From NCBI RefSeq assembly GCF_000002425.4, contig NC_037259.1:5361481-5425480 (forward strand): a stretch of 64,000 bases of DNA. Reading direction: 5' to 3'. This document shows, one piece after another, positions 1-12,816 of the stretch. The notes beneath the pieces are model-generated. The model was not told where the DNA came from. It did no database searches and was given only the letters and a program-made list of their open reading frames with translations. Source of the stretch: Physcomitrium patens. Lineage: Eukaryota; Streptophyta; Bryopsida; Funariales; Funariaceae. The position numbers and the translations under genes are program-made. How positions within the stretch are numbered: the stretch's first letter is position 1; the number at the start of each line of letters is the position of its first letter.

Positions 1-1640
1 TTCAGCATCAAAAATAGCTATGGCATATATAGCAAAAGATAATCCTTCTTTTGTAGCATGCATGAAAGCTTTATATCAAATAGTAAGAATTTGAATGTAC
101 TAGATTTATGTATTTTTACTTGACTAATGGAATTTTATATTAAACTATTAGAAAAATTAAGGTTATAAAAAATCCAATCTATTTAAAGATTATAACTTTC
201 TAACCAAAATAGTCTTAAAATAATCAAATTAGACAAAGATCTTATTATATTAAATATTACGATACTATTATTATCTTTAATTGCTACATCTAAAAGAGTA
301 GTCTCATGCATAACATCTTCAAAATATAGTGAAGAACTATCTATGACTTTTACATATATAGATTTAATTTTCTTGACAGATAATATTTCTTATTTTTCAA
401 TAAAATCTTTGTCTATAAAATAGATTGAAGCTCTTGAATCTAACAAAGGTAAATCTTTGTCCTTTAATTGGTCCTAAATAAACTTCTATTGTAAAATAAG
501 ATGAGGGATCTGAAGAGAGAATAGAATCTTTATAAAGAATTATATAAGATTTCAATTGCACAGTCCCTATTATATCTGAAGAAACTCGTTTTTTGATACA
601 TTGTCATCTTTGGCAACCATGCTTTTTATTTTGTAGTTGCGTTATTCTTTGGTCAATGTTGAGCAATATATTTAGCTTTTCCACAATATAAATATAAGCC
701 TTTTTGATGTTATTGAGTCTTTTCTTGCTCCATGAGGGATTTAAAATATACCGTATCAATTTGCATTGATTCTGGCCTTAATGAATTTATTTTTGAAAAC
801 TTGAGAGCTACCATCATTATTTGACTTGTTCCTCTTCAATAAAATCTTCATTCTTAATGTCTTTTAAATAATCAATTATTACATACAATAACTTAAGTAA
901 TAAATTATTCTAAAGATTTTACCTCTGACATTATCAATAATAAATCTTTGATATTATCCTTCAATCTATATCAAAATTGATTGATAAGGGCTTTATCATT
1001 CTAGTCTACATTGTAAGGGAGGTTTTAAAATTCAGTAATATACATATGTCGTGGACTGTGATCCTTATTGTAAAGATAAGAGCTTCGTCTCTGATTTTCT
1101 TTTTAGACCATTTTCTTTGAATGTGGCTATAAATACTTCTAGGAATAAATTCAAATTATAAAAGAGTCGTGAATCCTTTTCCATTAAAGGTGCAAATCAA
1201 GAGAATGCACTTCTTGATAAAAGTACACTTGTGAATCCGACTTGAATAAATCCATCAAAATATTAGAAGTGATGCAATCTTGAATAAAGCTTAACTTATT
1301 ACAAAAATCTTTGAAATTTTGATCTTATTCTATCAAACTTCTAAGGCATATTAATCCTTGTCCCTATCATACTTGTAGAAAAAAAAACTCCTTAGATTTG
1401 GTTATAAGCTCAATCTACTTCCTTCCTTCAATTACACAATTTTTTGTTATAAATTATAATTTTATTCCATAGGTATAGGAATAATATCTCCATAATTTAT
1501 ATTAGAAATATGTAAGATTTTTATTCTTAGAATATTGAGAAACTCATAAAAATTTGTAATAATTACAAATCTATTTTCACTTCTATTAAGAGTAGTATCC
1601 ATAACCTTTCCTTCCACAAACAACTCAAACAAATTTTAAA
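1..1640 (-). pseudogene. L2 gag-protease fossil
   Basis: The reverse complement of about 600-740 shows the zinc-knuckle neighbourhood (LYLYCGK-like), about 340-480 the aspartic-protease active-site neighbourhood, and about 740-1600 gag. All are recognised by alignment to L5 (27700-28080 and 26877-27600). Position 30-80 corresponds to L5 near 28380, so the window opens just downstream of the L2 protease. Many breaks; no usable reading frame. Confidence 0.7.
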
Positions 1641-1854
1641 AATTAAATTAGAGGAAGGTAATCTGCAACGTCTAATATCAAATGAAAATATTCACAAAAA
1701 AAGACAATCCACTTTCTTTTAGAAAAAGATTAATATTGGAAAATAAAATTATTTATTTAAAGATAGTTTTATAATCTTCAAAATACAACAATAGAAGTGA
1801 GATAATCCACTTCTAAAATAAGACAAAAATAATAAGTTAGTACTCTTATCAAAC

Positions 1855-2280
1855 TATCAAAGATATAAATCTCGAAAGAAGAAATCCTTAATTCACTTTT
1901 AAGTCATTGAAAAGAACTAAAAAGTTATTCAAAGATGATATAATATTGAACTAGAATGGCTATTGCCAAAAATAAGAAGATTAAAAAGTCTTAAAATAAA
2001 ATTAAGGACTAGAAAGGCATTGACAAGAGTGAAGAAGGCTTCACTCTTGCCTCCATATACTCTTAACTAGGAGCTACAAGGAGATATCTTATATGACCTC
2101 TAAAACATATTGACTTTGGAAGACATGTATCTTAACTTGCAAGGCAAGTTTTTTATATGTACACTACATAGTTAAGATGTTTTATAAGCTATCAATAAGA
2201 AGTTAACTTATTGACCAAGATTTTAACCTACTAATCAACTACAAACATATGTAAAGTCAAAACAGTATCTATGAAGCTTC
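1855..2280 (-). repeat. 5' LTR of L2, larger piece
   Basis: Aligns in reverse complement with the 3' part of the L5 LTR (for example the segment around 'aatggctattgccaaaa', near 1960). It is interrupted at 2280 by copia element L3 and resumes at 36452. The five bases before L3 (gcttc, 2276-2280) and after it (gtttc, 36452-36456) are the target-site duplication of L3. Confidence 0.75.
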
Positions 2281-2615
2281 TATTAAAGAAAATAAGTATT
2301 ACCATAGATATGGTAAAATAAGTAAGTATTAGCTTAAATAAGTTGCTAATGGTCAAACGGTAGAAAATGAGTGAAGAGAAGTAACTAAGATGGCAACTAG
2401 GATTTAGGTGGTGGTTAGGTTAAGAAAGAACTTAAGATTTAATTGGATGAAGTAGAAATGGATGTAATATCAAAAAGATGGAAGTTGCCTTGTTGATAAG
2501 CAACCACCACCTATAAGTAAAGAGTATTGGAAGTGAGAGATATCTCATTCTACACTTCTCTTGTGTATAACCTTATTTTATTTATTTATATCATGCTTGT
2601 TGTATTTTTTTAATA
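2281..2615 (+). repeat. 5' LTR of L3 (copia)
   Basis: 335 bp, aligning along its length with 36112-36451. It begins tattaaag and ends ttttaata. I see no clear tRNA-Met primer site directly after it, probably because of decay. Confidence 0.8.
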
Positions 2616-3130
2616 CGTTATGGGCCCACTTATACTTTGTTGTATCATTCAAGTAAGTTAGTATCATTCTCTTATGGTTGTACTTATGTGGAATAGATCT
2701 TATGGTGTTTATTGATGTTAGGATTTTTAAGATTGAAACTTGTGTTTTGGACATGAAGATATACTAACTTTGATCTTATAGATCTCTATCATTGCTTTGT
2801 GGATTCTTATCTCCTAAGATTGAGAGTTTAGGATGTTATAGAAATACTTTGATAGTGTCTTTTGTTTTACTAATGTTGTTTCACTTACCTTGTGTATATA
2901 GTGAAATAGTTGATTCTAAAGAATGAGAGTATATGAAAGTGAGGTTTATTGGAATACACATACTAATTAGAAATTTCAGAGCTTGAGTTGAGAGTGTTTT
3001 GAATAAAAAAAAACACTCATTTGTTCACAAGAAGGTATTTTGAGATTCTGCTAGTATTAAATTGTTTTGGTGATTTGAAGCTCATAGTGACTCATTTTTT
3101 TGATATTTTTTTATAGAGCCCTTCTTAGAC

Positions 3131-3690
3131 ATGGCTTCTAGCAAAAATAAAGGTTTGAGAGTGATTGAGAAGTTTAGATGAGAAAAATTTTACCATTGAA
3201 AGGTCAAAATGGAACTTTTGTTGGTGTCTTTGGATCTTTGGGACATTGTAAATGAAAGTGAAGAGGCTCCACATATACACTCAGATGCTAATGAGAGAAA
3301 AAACTTCAAAAGATATGAAAAGAAAGCTTTTGGCATAATTGCTACCAATTTGGATGAAGTCAATTTTTTTCATATCATCTCTTACAAAAGACCAGTAGAA
3401 GCATAGAAGACTCTTTGCAACATATATGGGAGCAAGAACTTATCCAATATCATCTTAATAAGGAAGAAGTTCTTTACTTATAAGATGGAGAAAGGTGAAG
3501 ATCTCATGGCTCATGTCAAGAAGGTAAAGGCTCTTACAAATCAATTAGCAATTGTTGATAAGCCTTTAGAAGAGGGAGATATTGTCATGACCTTGCTGAT
3601 TAAACATTCTGAGTCCTACAACTACCTCATTGTGGCATTAGAGTCAATTAAGTTGAAGGAACTTACAATAGACTACATGACTATGTCATA
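3131..3690 (+). pseudogene. L3 copia gag fossil
   Basis: Begins at an ATG (MASSKNKG...) in a context typical of plant copia gag (UBN2-type). Readable stretches include MELLLVSLDLWDIVNE at 3209 and KVKALTNQLA near 3520. Gag resumes after the insertion at 5388. Broken in several places. Confidence 0.7.
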
Positions 3691-3695
3691 ATATG

Positions 3696-5387
3696 TGAAG
3701 TCTTGCTTGAGAATGTTTCGGACACCTGGCGATGGAAGATAGAATGGAAATTGCAACAAAAAAATTCTAACTCTAATAGGATACTAACTAACTCTAATTA
3801 GACCATAACAATGTTAGATAAGCTTTAATTAATTCAAAGAAACCTTAAAAGAATTATAAAGAAATAATAAAAAATCTTAAAAATATATTAAAATGATCAC
3901 AAATATATCTCAAATAAATCTCAATTCAATCTTAATTTAATCCTAATTAAAATCCTATTAGACTTCAATCAAACTTTAGGCCAAAAATTAATTAAATTAA
4001 TTAAATTAATTAAATCCTAAATAAATCTTAATCTCTAAATAAAATCCTAATCAAATCTTAAATTCTAAATTAAATCCTAATCAAATCCTAAATCAAATCT
4101 TAATCAAATCCTAATCCTAAATCAAATCCTAATCAAATCCTAACCAAATCCTAACCCTAAATCAAATCCTAATCAAATCTTAATCAAATCTTAAATACTA
4201 AACCAAATCCTAACCAAATCCTAAACAAATCCTAAATCCTAAATAAAATCTTAATCAAATCCTAAATCCTAAGTCAAATCCTAATCAAACCATAAACCTT
4301 AAACCAAATCCTAACCAAACCCTAATCAAAACCTAAATCCTAAATCAAATCTTAATCAATTTCAAGTATTTCCTACAATAGATTTAAACATCAATAACTA
4401 ATGAATGAACTATTGATTTTAATTCAAAATTTATACACTTCTTAATAATTAAGTTGAAAAAAAGTACAAAAAAAATTATAAAGAATCAAAATTACCAAAT
4501 AAATGATAATCTCAAAAACATGCTTGGATATTGGTCGGCTTCCTTCTCTGACCTTGATGCCAATCTCCTAGAGCTAATATCTCTCTTTTTCACCATTCGA
4601 TTGATTTTAAAATTCTTATATATGTAGAAAAAAAAACTTTACTATCTTCACACATAAATTTCACTCCAATCCAAATATTAGATTGCAAGAAATCTTAAAA
4701 ACCTTCACTAGACCTAAAATTCTACTTTTTGAGACCTTAATCCACTTAAACCTCAATAATCCTTAATTCAACTATTAGATCAAGCTAAAATTTATAATAC
4801 AAAATAAGCACAACTATAACCATTAATCCACAAAATTTCATATATATATCTATTAGAAAACTCTTAAAATCACCTAAAATATCAATCCTATTTTATTTCA
4901 CAAAATTCCAAGTCATCTAAAACAAACTTGACTTTGTAAAGCTCTTACAAAGTCATTATAAATCCAAATCATACAAAAGAAATATTGACAAAAATCCTAT
5001 CTAATCTGCTATCAAATTCCACTCTCCGATCGATAGAAAAAGCCCTTGAATCATCATCGAAGCTCGGTTTTGTGCCACAGGGTCTGAATTCGATCTTAAT
5101 TCATAACCAGCCCTTTCTAGGTATTAATATCTAGTTTTTTTAGATAATTTTTACTAGAATTTATTCTTAACTTCTTTCTAAAGATGCTTATATTATTTAT
5201 TTTTCCAATCTAATTTTTTTTGCCTTATTTATGGCCCTACAAAATAAATAGAAGTGACTTTTTTAAAAAAGCAACATTACTACTAAAAAATTTACTACCT
5301 TCTTATCTTTTATCCATATTTTTTTACTTTATCTTTTAACTTAGCTCCTCTATAATAAGATCCATATTATCATCTTTTACCATATAA
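3696..5387 (+). repeat. Probable solo LTR inserted in L3 gag
   Basis: This block of about 1,692 bp interrupts the copia gag. It is flanked by atatg (3691-3695) and ttatg (5388-5392), a plausible 5-bp duplication with one change, and it starts with TG. The length is close to the 1,688-bp LTR of L6, and the first ~50 bases (from 'gcttgagaatg') align loosely with the L6 LTR start ('gctcgagaacg'). Downstream sequence diverges, so it may be a related family rather than gamma itself. It has no coding capacity and is very AT-rich. Confidence 0.5.
3950..4370. repeat. Degenerate short tandem repeat (AAATCCTAATC-like)
   Basis: About 420 bp of irregular short-period repeats built on 'aaatcctaatc' and 'aaatcctaacc', with occasional 'accctaaat' units that contain the plant telomere heptamer CCCTAAA. 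It lies inside the probable solo LTR. The register drifts, so it is a decayed array, not a clean microsatellite. Confidence 0.75.
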
Positions 5388-5392
5388 TTATG

Positions 5393-6842
5393 TTACAGCA
5401 TGACAACAGGAAGACCTACCCATGAAATAACTAAGAGGAAAGACAAAGAGCGTCAAAGTGAAGATTCAGCACTCTACTCATATAAAAGCAAGGCCAACCT
5501 TTCATACTAACGAGGTAATATCAAAACTTGCTTCATTTGTGGAAAATCAAGTCATTTTACAATTGCTAAAAGGTCAAAAAGAGAGATAGAAAAAGTGCCA
5601 ACAATGTACATGAGTAAACTGGAAGAGATTATTTTGCATTCATGGAAAGTGAAGGCAACTCCATAGCTGTTATATCCAAATGGATTGTTGATTCAGATGC
5701 TACTAAGCACATATTATAATAGAGATTGTTGTAAGAGGACAAACAATGAAGATCACATTGAAGGATGTCTTGCATGTACCCAAGATTAAGAAAAACTTCC
5801 TTTCGATGAATAAATTAGTTTCACATGGTTATAAGATGTAATCTAATAAAAATATGTACTTTATAAAAAAATTGGATAGGAATGATGTTGCCAAGGGCTT
5901 TAGAAATAGTAAGCTTTATTTGATCAAGTATAAGATGGTGAATAGAGTTGAAGTGAATGTATTTGCTAAGTTTCCACTTGATCAAGATAAGTTTGACATT
6001 TGGCATCGACACTTTGGTCATTTGAATGCCAAGAGTATGAAGGAACTCCAATCCATGGTAAGTGGCATGGATCTTAGTCAATTTAGTCACAATACCAATA
6101 TACTTGCTTCTGAAGGTTATATTAAAGGAAAATAACAAAAGATCTCATTTCCAAATAGAATAGCAATACGTACCAGCAAGTTGTTGGAGATTGTACATTC
6201 GGATGTTTGTAGACCTATGAAAACACCATTAATAGGAGGAGTATAATATTTTTTCACATTCATTGATGATTTTTCAAAGAAGATGTAGATTAATATCATC
6301 AAATACAAGAGTGAGTGCTTTTCTAGATTCAAAGAATTTAAGGCACTTGTTGAAAAGCAAAATGATTGCAAGATCAAGGTATTATACACAGACAATAGAA
6401 GTGAATACATATTAAAGCATTTTGATGAGTTTTTAAAGATTCAAGGCATTGTAAGATAAAACTCTACTCCATACACTCTACAACAAATTGCAGTTGCTAA
6501 AAGAGCAGATCACACCATTATGGATATGGCAAGGAGTATGCTACATGCATAAAACTTTAGATTTGAATATTGGAGAAAAGCTATAGTAATAATAGTCTAT
6601 ACAAGGAATAAGTGTCTTGTAAGTGCATTTACATCAAAAACTCCAAAAGAAGCTAAGAATAGGAAAAAAAAACCTTGTATTTCATACATGAGGATTTTTA
6701 GATGCATTGCCTATGCAAATGTACCAAATTATATGAGGTCCAAATTTAATACAAAAGATACAAAATGTGTGTTTGTTGGATATTGTGAAGGTACTAAGGC
6801 ATATAGGCTAATGGTTTTGAATACCAAGAAGATTATTAAAAG
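5393..6842 (+). pseudogene. L3 copia gag end, protease and integrase fossil
   Basis: Contains a zinc-knuckle neighbourhood (CFICGKSSHF near 5530) and then a protease-like stretch. The integrase has a zinc-binding H...H region (IWHRHFGHLNAKSM near 6000) and a core region. The last part (CVFVGYCEGTKAYRL near 6765) is the conserved copia segment before the RT. L4 is inserted at its end, and the reading continues after 34121. Broken many times. Confidence 0.8.
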
Positions 6843-6847
6843 TCATG

Positions 6848-7144
6848 TGTCACGGACACAGAAATATAGACTCGAGATCTAACAAGAAGTTCAAGAAGAA
6901 CTAACAAGAACTAGATTAATCAGATGAATACAAAAATAACACCAGAGAAGTGAGCTAGAGCTCCAAGAGATGTGTTGTCGAGACTGAAGAACTCTTCAGC
7001 CTTGATTCTAATATATACTCCTATTTAAGAAGCTTTTTGAGCAACTTCTACCAATTAGGAAGCTTCGAGAAGGTTTTGGAGAATTGCTTCTAGAAGGTTC
7101 TAGAAACTTCTCTCTAGAAGATTCTAAGGACTATGTCCCTAACA
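6848..7144 (-). repeat. 3' LTR of L4
   Basis: Begins tgtcacgg and ends ctaaca. Reverse complement of the L7 LTR family, with the same 'ttctagaaggttctag' heat-shock-element-like blocks. Confidence 0.85.
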
Positions 7145-7194
7145 TCACCACCTCCTTTAGCTTCAAGGTCTCTGAGAAGCAATGTTGTTGTTCA

Positions 7195-7548
7195 TCAGTA
7201 CCAACGTAAGAAAATGAAGATCTGTCGCATAATGTCTGCTATGAACTCCAACTGTTGTTCACAAGGCAAGTGGTTCATCGGCCCTTGAAGCCAACGGTAG
7301 TGGCCCACTCTTTTAACTTCTGACCAAGCATGAACTTCCGTGTCCTCATTGTGAAATTGTCCTGCAAACATGCCTTCTAACTGACCATCGTAAGCAGGCT
7401 TGAACTCAAATACAATCACCAGTGATCGGTTACTCAGTATCCTCTCTCGTCGTCGTGGTGTAGGTGGTTCTTCATCTCGGGGTCGCCTTCGTGAGCTAGT
7501 CGGTTGAGATAATCTGATTGGCATAGTATCTATCTCTTGGCTATCCAT
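7195..7548 (-). CDS. L4 third ORF (family beta ORF3 homologue)
   Basis: 117 residues between pol and the 3' LTR of L4, closely similar to the L7 protein at 17996-18343 and sharing blocks such as DEEPPTPRRR, NRSLVIVFE and GHYRWLQGPMNHLP. The function is not known to me. There is no transmembrane segment or signal peptide, so it does not look like an envelope protein. It is still open although the neighbouring pol is broken. Confidence 0.6.
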   Translation of the reverse strand: MDSQEIDTMPIRLSQPTSSRRRPRDEEPPTPRRRERILSNRSLVIVFEFKPAYDGQLEGMFAGQFHNEDTEVHAWSEVKRVGHYRWLQGPMNHLPCEQQLEFIADIMRQIFIFLRWY

Positions 7549-7690
7549 ATCAGAAGACCAAACTATGGCTACTGAAAAAATTCTACTTTATCTTGGAAAA
7601 AATAACTACATCAATTACGAATTTTGATGATGCTCTCCCCCTGTCTTATATTCTTGAGTGAATAAGCTTTAGAAGGAAGCTATCATCAAA

Positions 7691-10600
7691 TCAGTTTAGG
7701 TTTATGAGGATGTTGTTGATGAAACTCATGTACCTTTTGCGGCGCATTGGCGAGATTTTCAGCTGGCTCCCACGTTCGCTCATTAATGTCATAGTCGCAC
7801 CAATGAACAAGATACTCCAACTTGCCCCACCTTCACCGTGAATCCAGCATCTTTTCAACCTCGTATTCTTCGTGGTTTTCGATCTCAATACTAGGTGGCG
7901 GATATTGCACTCTTCCAGGAAAAGACGATTCTCGATAAGGCTCCAATAGAGAAACATCAAAGACTGGATGCACCTTCATAGAAGCCGATAATTCCAGATG
8001 GTACACCACTAGATTGATTTGCTTCTGGATGATAAATGGTCCCAATCTTCGATAGTCCAACTTATCACATGGTCGCTTGGTCTTGATATTTTGTCGAAGA
8101 AGCCATGCTTTATCTCCAATTTTGAAAGTAGGTGCTTGATTCCGAAATCTATCTGCAGACGCCTTATAGGATTCTTGAGCGGATTGTAATTGAAGCTTCA
8201 ACATATTTTGAAGGTCTAATAGTTGTTTCGCAAATCCTTCAGCTGCTGGATTGTTATTTATTGACGAACTCAATAAATCAAGCTTCGGATGATATCCATA
8301 GTTGGAAAAGAATGGTGTTTGTTGAGTCGACGCATGGAGGGTGTTGTTATATGCAAACTCGGCTAGCGGTAGATATGTCGTCCAATCGTCTTGCTGATAG
8401 TTGATGCTGCATCGTAAGTACTGCTCCAAGACTTGGTTCACCCATTCCGTTTGGCCATCAGTTTGAGGATGAAAAGCTGAAGAAAGCTTGATATCCACCT
8501 TCAATATCCCAAAGAGAGATCTCCAAAACTTTGACACGAACTGGGTACCTCGATCTGATATGATATCATCTGGTAGTCCATGATATCGATACACATTATC
8601 GAGAAAGAGTCTTGCTGTGACTTCACTGGACGATGTCTTCTTACAAGGAACAAAGTGTGCCATCTTCGTAAGCTAATCTACCACGACAAAGATGCTGTCA
8701 AATGAGTTTGATGATGGCAAGTCTGTGATGAAGTCCATAGAAATTGAAGACCATGGTCGACGTGAAATTAGCAATGGCTGTAGAAGTCCTTAAGGGCGAT
8801 GCCGAGGATTCTTAGATCTTGAACAGATGTCACAAGAGAGGACAAAATCTTTCACATCCTTCCACATTTGGGGCCACCAAAAATCTCGAGAAATAAGCTC
8901 CAAGGTCTTGTTGAATCCAAAATGTCCCGCAGTTTGAAAATCGTGGCAAGATTGAAGAACTTGGAGTCGTGCTGGTCCTTTTGGAATATACAATCGCTCC
9001 TCAAAGTATAAAAGATCTCCCTCAACCTTGAACTAGTCGTCATTGGGACGCTGCTTGATATCAATGGATACTGAATCTTCAATGATCACCGCACGTACCT
9101 GATTCAGGAAGTCAGCATCAATTGGCACAATAGTAGTGCAAAGCCGAAATTGCTCTGACTTCAACAATGTCGTACATTGTTAATCAAACGCAGCTTCTCC
9201 AGCCTTGGGTATAAGATACAATCTCCTCGATAAGGCATCAGATAGTCTTTGTTGCTTTCCAGGTCGATAAATGATAACAAAATTGAATCTAGATAGCAAC
9301 ATATTCCATCGAGCTTGACGTCGATTTAGAACTCGAGTCGACATGAAATACTCCAAATTCTTGTGATCTATGTATACAGTCACTGGATGTGCAGCTCCTT
9401 CAAGAAAATGATGCCATTCTTGGAAAGAATCCACTATAGCAAAAAGTTCCTTATCGTCGATCTCATAATTGATTTTAGCAGCAGAGAACTTTCCAGAATA
9501 GAATGCAACCAGATGGAGCTTCTTATCTTCTCCCATTTGTGAAAGTACAGCTCTCAAAGTAAAATCTGAAGCATCAGTTTCTAAATAAAAGGCCTTTGTA
9601 AAGTCTAGATGTACCAAGATTAGAGCCATAGTAAATTGCGGTCTTCAGGTCTTGAAACGCCTTCTCCGCTAGAGGTCCCCATTTCAGCTTATCCTTGCAT
9701 GTCAACCGAGTGAGAGGAGCAGCAACTTGAGAGTAATTCTTAATGAAGATCTGATAGAAATTGGCAAAACCAAGAAAGCATTGTACTTCTCTAATCATCT
9801 TCAGAACCTCCCCAGACATGATTGCTTCCACCTTCTTGTGGTCCATCTTCAAACCTTCCGTAGTCGCAACGAATTCCAAAAACTCCATCTCTATTTGATG
9901 AAATAAACACTTCTCCAACTTGGCATATAGTCCTTGCTTGCGTAGTTTCTTCAAGACCAAACGAATGTGCTTTTCATGCTCTTCCTCATTTTTAGAGAAT
10001 ATCAAAATATCATCTAAATAGATGACAACAAAATCGTCAAGGTGCTCTCAGAAAATGTCATTCATCATATGTTGAAAGACCGCTCGAGCATTGGTAAGAC
10101 CAAAGGGCATGATATTATACTCAAAATGGCCATACCTTGTACGGAACGTTGTCTTCCACTCATCTCCTTCCTTCATTCATACGAGGTTATAAGCTCCCCT
10201 TAGATTAATTTTTGTAAAGATCCTTGCACGTCCAAGTTGTTCTAAGAGACCAGAAATCAAGGGTAACGGATAACGATTCTTCTTTGTTACCTTGTTGAGG
10301 CCTCAATAGTCCACGCACATCCACAATGAGCTAACTTTCTTCTTTACAAATAAGATGGGTGCTCCAGTTGATGATTTTGAATGACGGATGAAGTTCTTGG
10401 CTAGATTCTCGTCAATATACTTTCGCAACTCTGCCAACTCTATCTGCGATAGATTGTAGATTGGGCCAAAAGGTGGTTATGCTCCTTCTAGTAAGTCTAT
10501 GGCGCAATCATATGATCTGTGTTTCGATAGCATGTCGGCATTTTTCTTTTGAAACACGTCTTTAAAATCCTTATATTGCTCAAGTATACTTGCTGTCGAG

Positions 10601-11241
10601 ATCTTCTCCCCGGTAGTTGGAGCTCCATAAATAAAAAATGGTGTGCCTTCCTTGGACGATCTTATAAACGCTCTTGCTCCAATGAATAAGGATTTCTCTA
10701 TTCAGGGTTTTCTACTAGGCTTGCTCTTGGGTGGTTTTGTGGGAAAGGTCATCTTCCGCAACTTCCAATCTATGGATGGGTTATGCTTTTCCAACCAGGA
10801 AAGACCAAGAATAATAAGATTTGATGGGGTTCTAATAATATTGAAAATAATATGACTACTATAGCCCTTAAACGTCACTTCTATAGGTTCTGATTCTTGG
10901 GTGATACTACCAGATAATAAAGGTCGCCCATCTATGACCTCAACGTGAACAGATTTGAATTTTTGTACTTAAGAGATCTTATGACGCTTCAGAAATTCTT
11001 TGTCTAAAAAACAAGCACATGCTTCAAAATCTAATAATGCTAAGGTTCTCAGTTTCTGAGGACCAACAAGCAAAGGGATTGTAAAGCAAAGGACAGGTTG
11101 AGCGGAAAGAAAAGAACCTAGTTGTTGATGCGATATTTCACTGTCCAGTCGCACGGTTCTTATTGTGGCTGGGCATCCTCGTTCTCTTGAACAAACGTGC
11201 CCCTAGTCCTAACAATATGTCGATTTTGCTTCTTGGGGTAG
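7691..11241 (-). pseudogene. L4 pol fossil (protease-RT-RNase H-integrase)
   Basis: Recognisable fragments from right to left are protease (LLDFEACACFLDKEF near 11000), RT region, RNase H (LETDASDFTLRAV near 9560), integrase HHCC region (HDFQTAGHFGFNKTLE near 8930) and integrase core (GLPDDIISDRGTQFVS near 8560). The chromodomain region is weakly preserved. It is cut at 11241, in the zinc-knuckle stretch at the gag-pol boundary, by L5. About ten breaks. Confidence 0.85.
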
Positions 11242-11368
11242 TGTCACGGCCATAATCATGTAAGCTAATAATTACTTATAGAAATACGTAGAAGTAAGTA
11301 AAAATAGATAAAAGTAAGTTAATTTTATAGTATTTAATATGAAAGCTTCCTAAAAACTTCCTAGACAC
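11242..11368 (+). repeat. 5' LTR of L5, left piece
   Basis: First 127 bp of the LTR (tgtcacggccataatc...ctagacac), matching 31936-32062. L6 is inserted directly after gacac. Confidence 0.85.
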
Positions 11369-12655
11369 TGTCGTATTACGTGCTTTCCTGCTCGAGAACG
11401 TGCCGGGTGTCTGGCTGTAGAAGGTAGTATGGAGATTCGCCAATAGTCAAGCAGTCTATCAGTTTTTGACTGCTGGTATATAAACGACTACAAGAATACA
11501 TTGTAAATCTATACAGATGCCCTTCGACTGCTTGTCGAAGTCCTTTTTGCCCTAGCCGGTAGGTCTCTAGACGTTACAGAGAACCCCGAACAACCCAATC
11601 TGCTAATCTCCGATACCGCTTTGTACTTATGATCTTGTATCCACTGACTGTCTTGTTAGATTAACTCAATAAATTTCATTCACTCTGCATACTCAATCCT
11701 ATAGACACCCTTTTAATTCTTCAATCATAGACGTAACTCGATTTCACAAAACAGTCAAGAGTTATCAAACCCGGTTCATTAAAAAATCCCGATTCACCAT
11801 TACAACACTGACTTTAGTAACGATTGCCTCAGTCTTCTCAAAACTCTATGAAGAAGAAAAACCCAATTCTCCGTCTTTTCTTCTCCGACCCGAAGCATGA
11901 AGCTCCTCTCCAATCCCCTTGATCTTCAAAAACTTCCAATGAAACCGAACTAATAACCTTGAAAAGAGCTTGAAGCTAGCTCTTTGATCCAAAACCCCCC
12001 ACCCCCCCCCCCCCGATCTGAAAAAAAAAAAAAAAAAAAACCCCTCAAAACTTATTCTCCCCCTAACCTTATCCTCTGAATTTCTTCAATCTTCCGTCTT
12101 GGATCCGGAATTGGTTCCCATCGTCAGAGCTTAGATCCAAAATTGGCTCCCGCCGTTAATGCTTTCTCCTCCGTTTTTACCTTTAAGAGATCCATTTACC
12201 GAAAACAACCTTCTTTGAAACGGCACAGAGAATAGGACAGCTTGAAACAGAATCGAAACCCCGTATTCGGGTCCACATTGAGTCGCTCGACCAATTCAGG
12301 TCTCATATTGGGTAAGATGCCCCTGGTAACCTAGATGTTCCCGTAATTGGATCAAATTGCTCCTTCGCGTCAGAATGGCTAAGGTCCGTAGTAAGACCTG
12401 GATGTTCCCGTAATTAGACTGTATTGAGTTGCCCGACCAATGCAGGTCTCATATTGGTTAAGATGCCCGTAGTAACCTGGATGTTCCCGTAATTAGACTG
12501 CATTGGGTTGCCGGACCAATGCAGGTCTCATATTGGGTAAGATGCCTATAATAACCTGGATGTTCCCGTAACTAGACTACATTGAGTTGCCCGACCAATG
12601 CATGTCTCATATTGAGTAAGATGCCCGTAATAACCTAGATGTTTTCGTAATCAGA
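11369..12655 (-). repeat. 3' LTR of L6, larger piece
   Basis: Starts tgtcgtattacgtgc and aligns with 25193-26480. It contains a C-run and A-run near 12000-12040 and the 79-bp tandem repeats. L7 is inserted at 12655, duplicating tcaga. Confidence 0.85.
12270..12650. repeat. 79-bp tandem repeats in the L6 3' LTR
   Basis: Units of about 79 bp carrying 'gaccaatgcaggtctcatat' and 'ggatgttcccgtaattagac'. Several units occur here and continue at 18811-18935 after L7. One variant unit has 'ggatcaaattg' instead. Confidence 0.9.
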
Positions 12656-12732
12656 TGTCATGGACATACATTGGAAGATTCTTCGAATATTCTTTTAGAA
12701 TATTCTCTAAAGATTCTCTAAAGATTCCTTTA

Positions 12733-12816
12733 GAAGGTTCTAGAAGATTCTTAGAATATTCCCTAAAGATTCTCTTAGAAGGTTCTAGAATATTCTTAGA
12801 AGGTTCTAGAATATTC
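12733..12816 (+). promoter_or_regulatory. Heat-shock-element arrays in the L7 LTR
   Basis: Perfect alternating nGAAn/nTTCn pentamers: GAAggTTCtaGAAgaTTC at 12733-12750, then GAA...TTC runs at 12778-12795 and 12799-12816, four pentamers each. They lie 105-190 bp upstream of the LTR TATA box, the position of an upstream activator. Plant heat-shock factors bind such trimer or longer arrays. Activity is inferred, not shown. Confidence 0.75.

Noticed and set aside
3950-4370. Interstitial telomere array
   Set aside because: Only scattered units match CCCTAAA; the main unit is different and irregular, so it is reported as a decayed short repeat.
7195-7548. Envelope gene in the beta-family element
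   Set aside because: The third ORF has no signal peptide, transmembrane helix or glycosylation-rich ectodomain.
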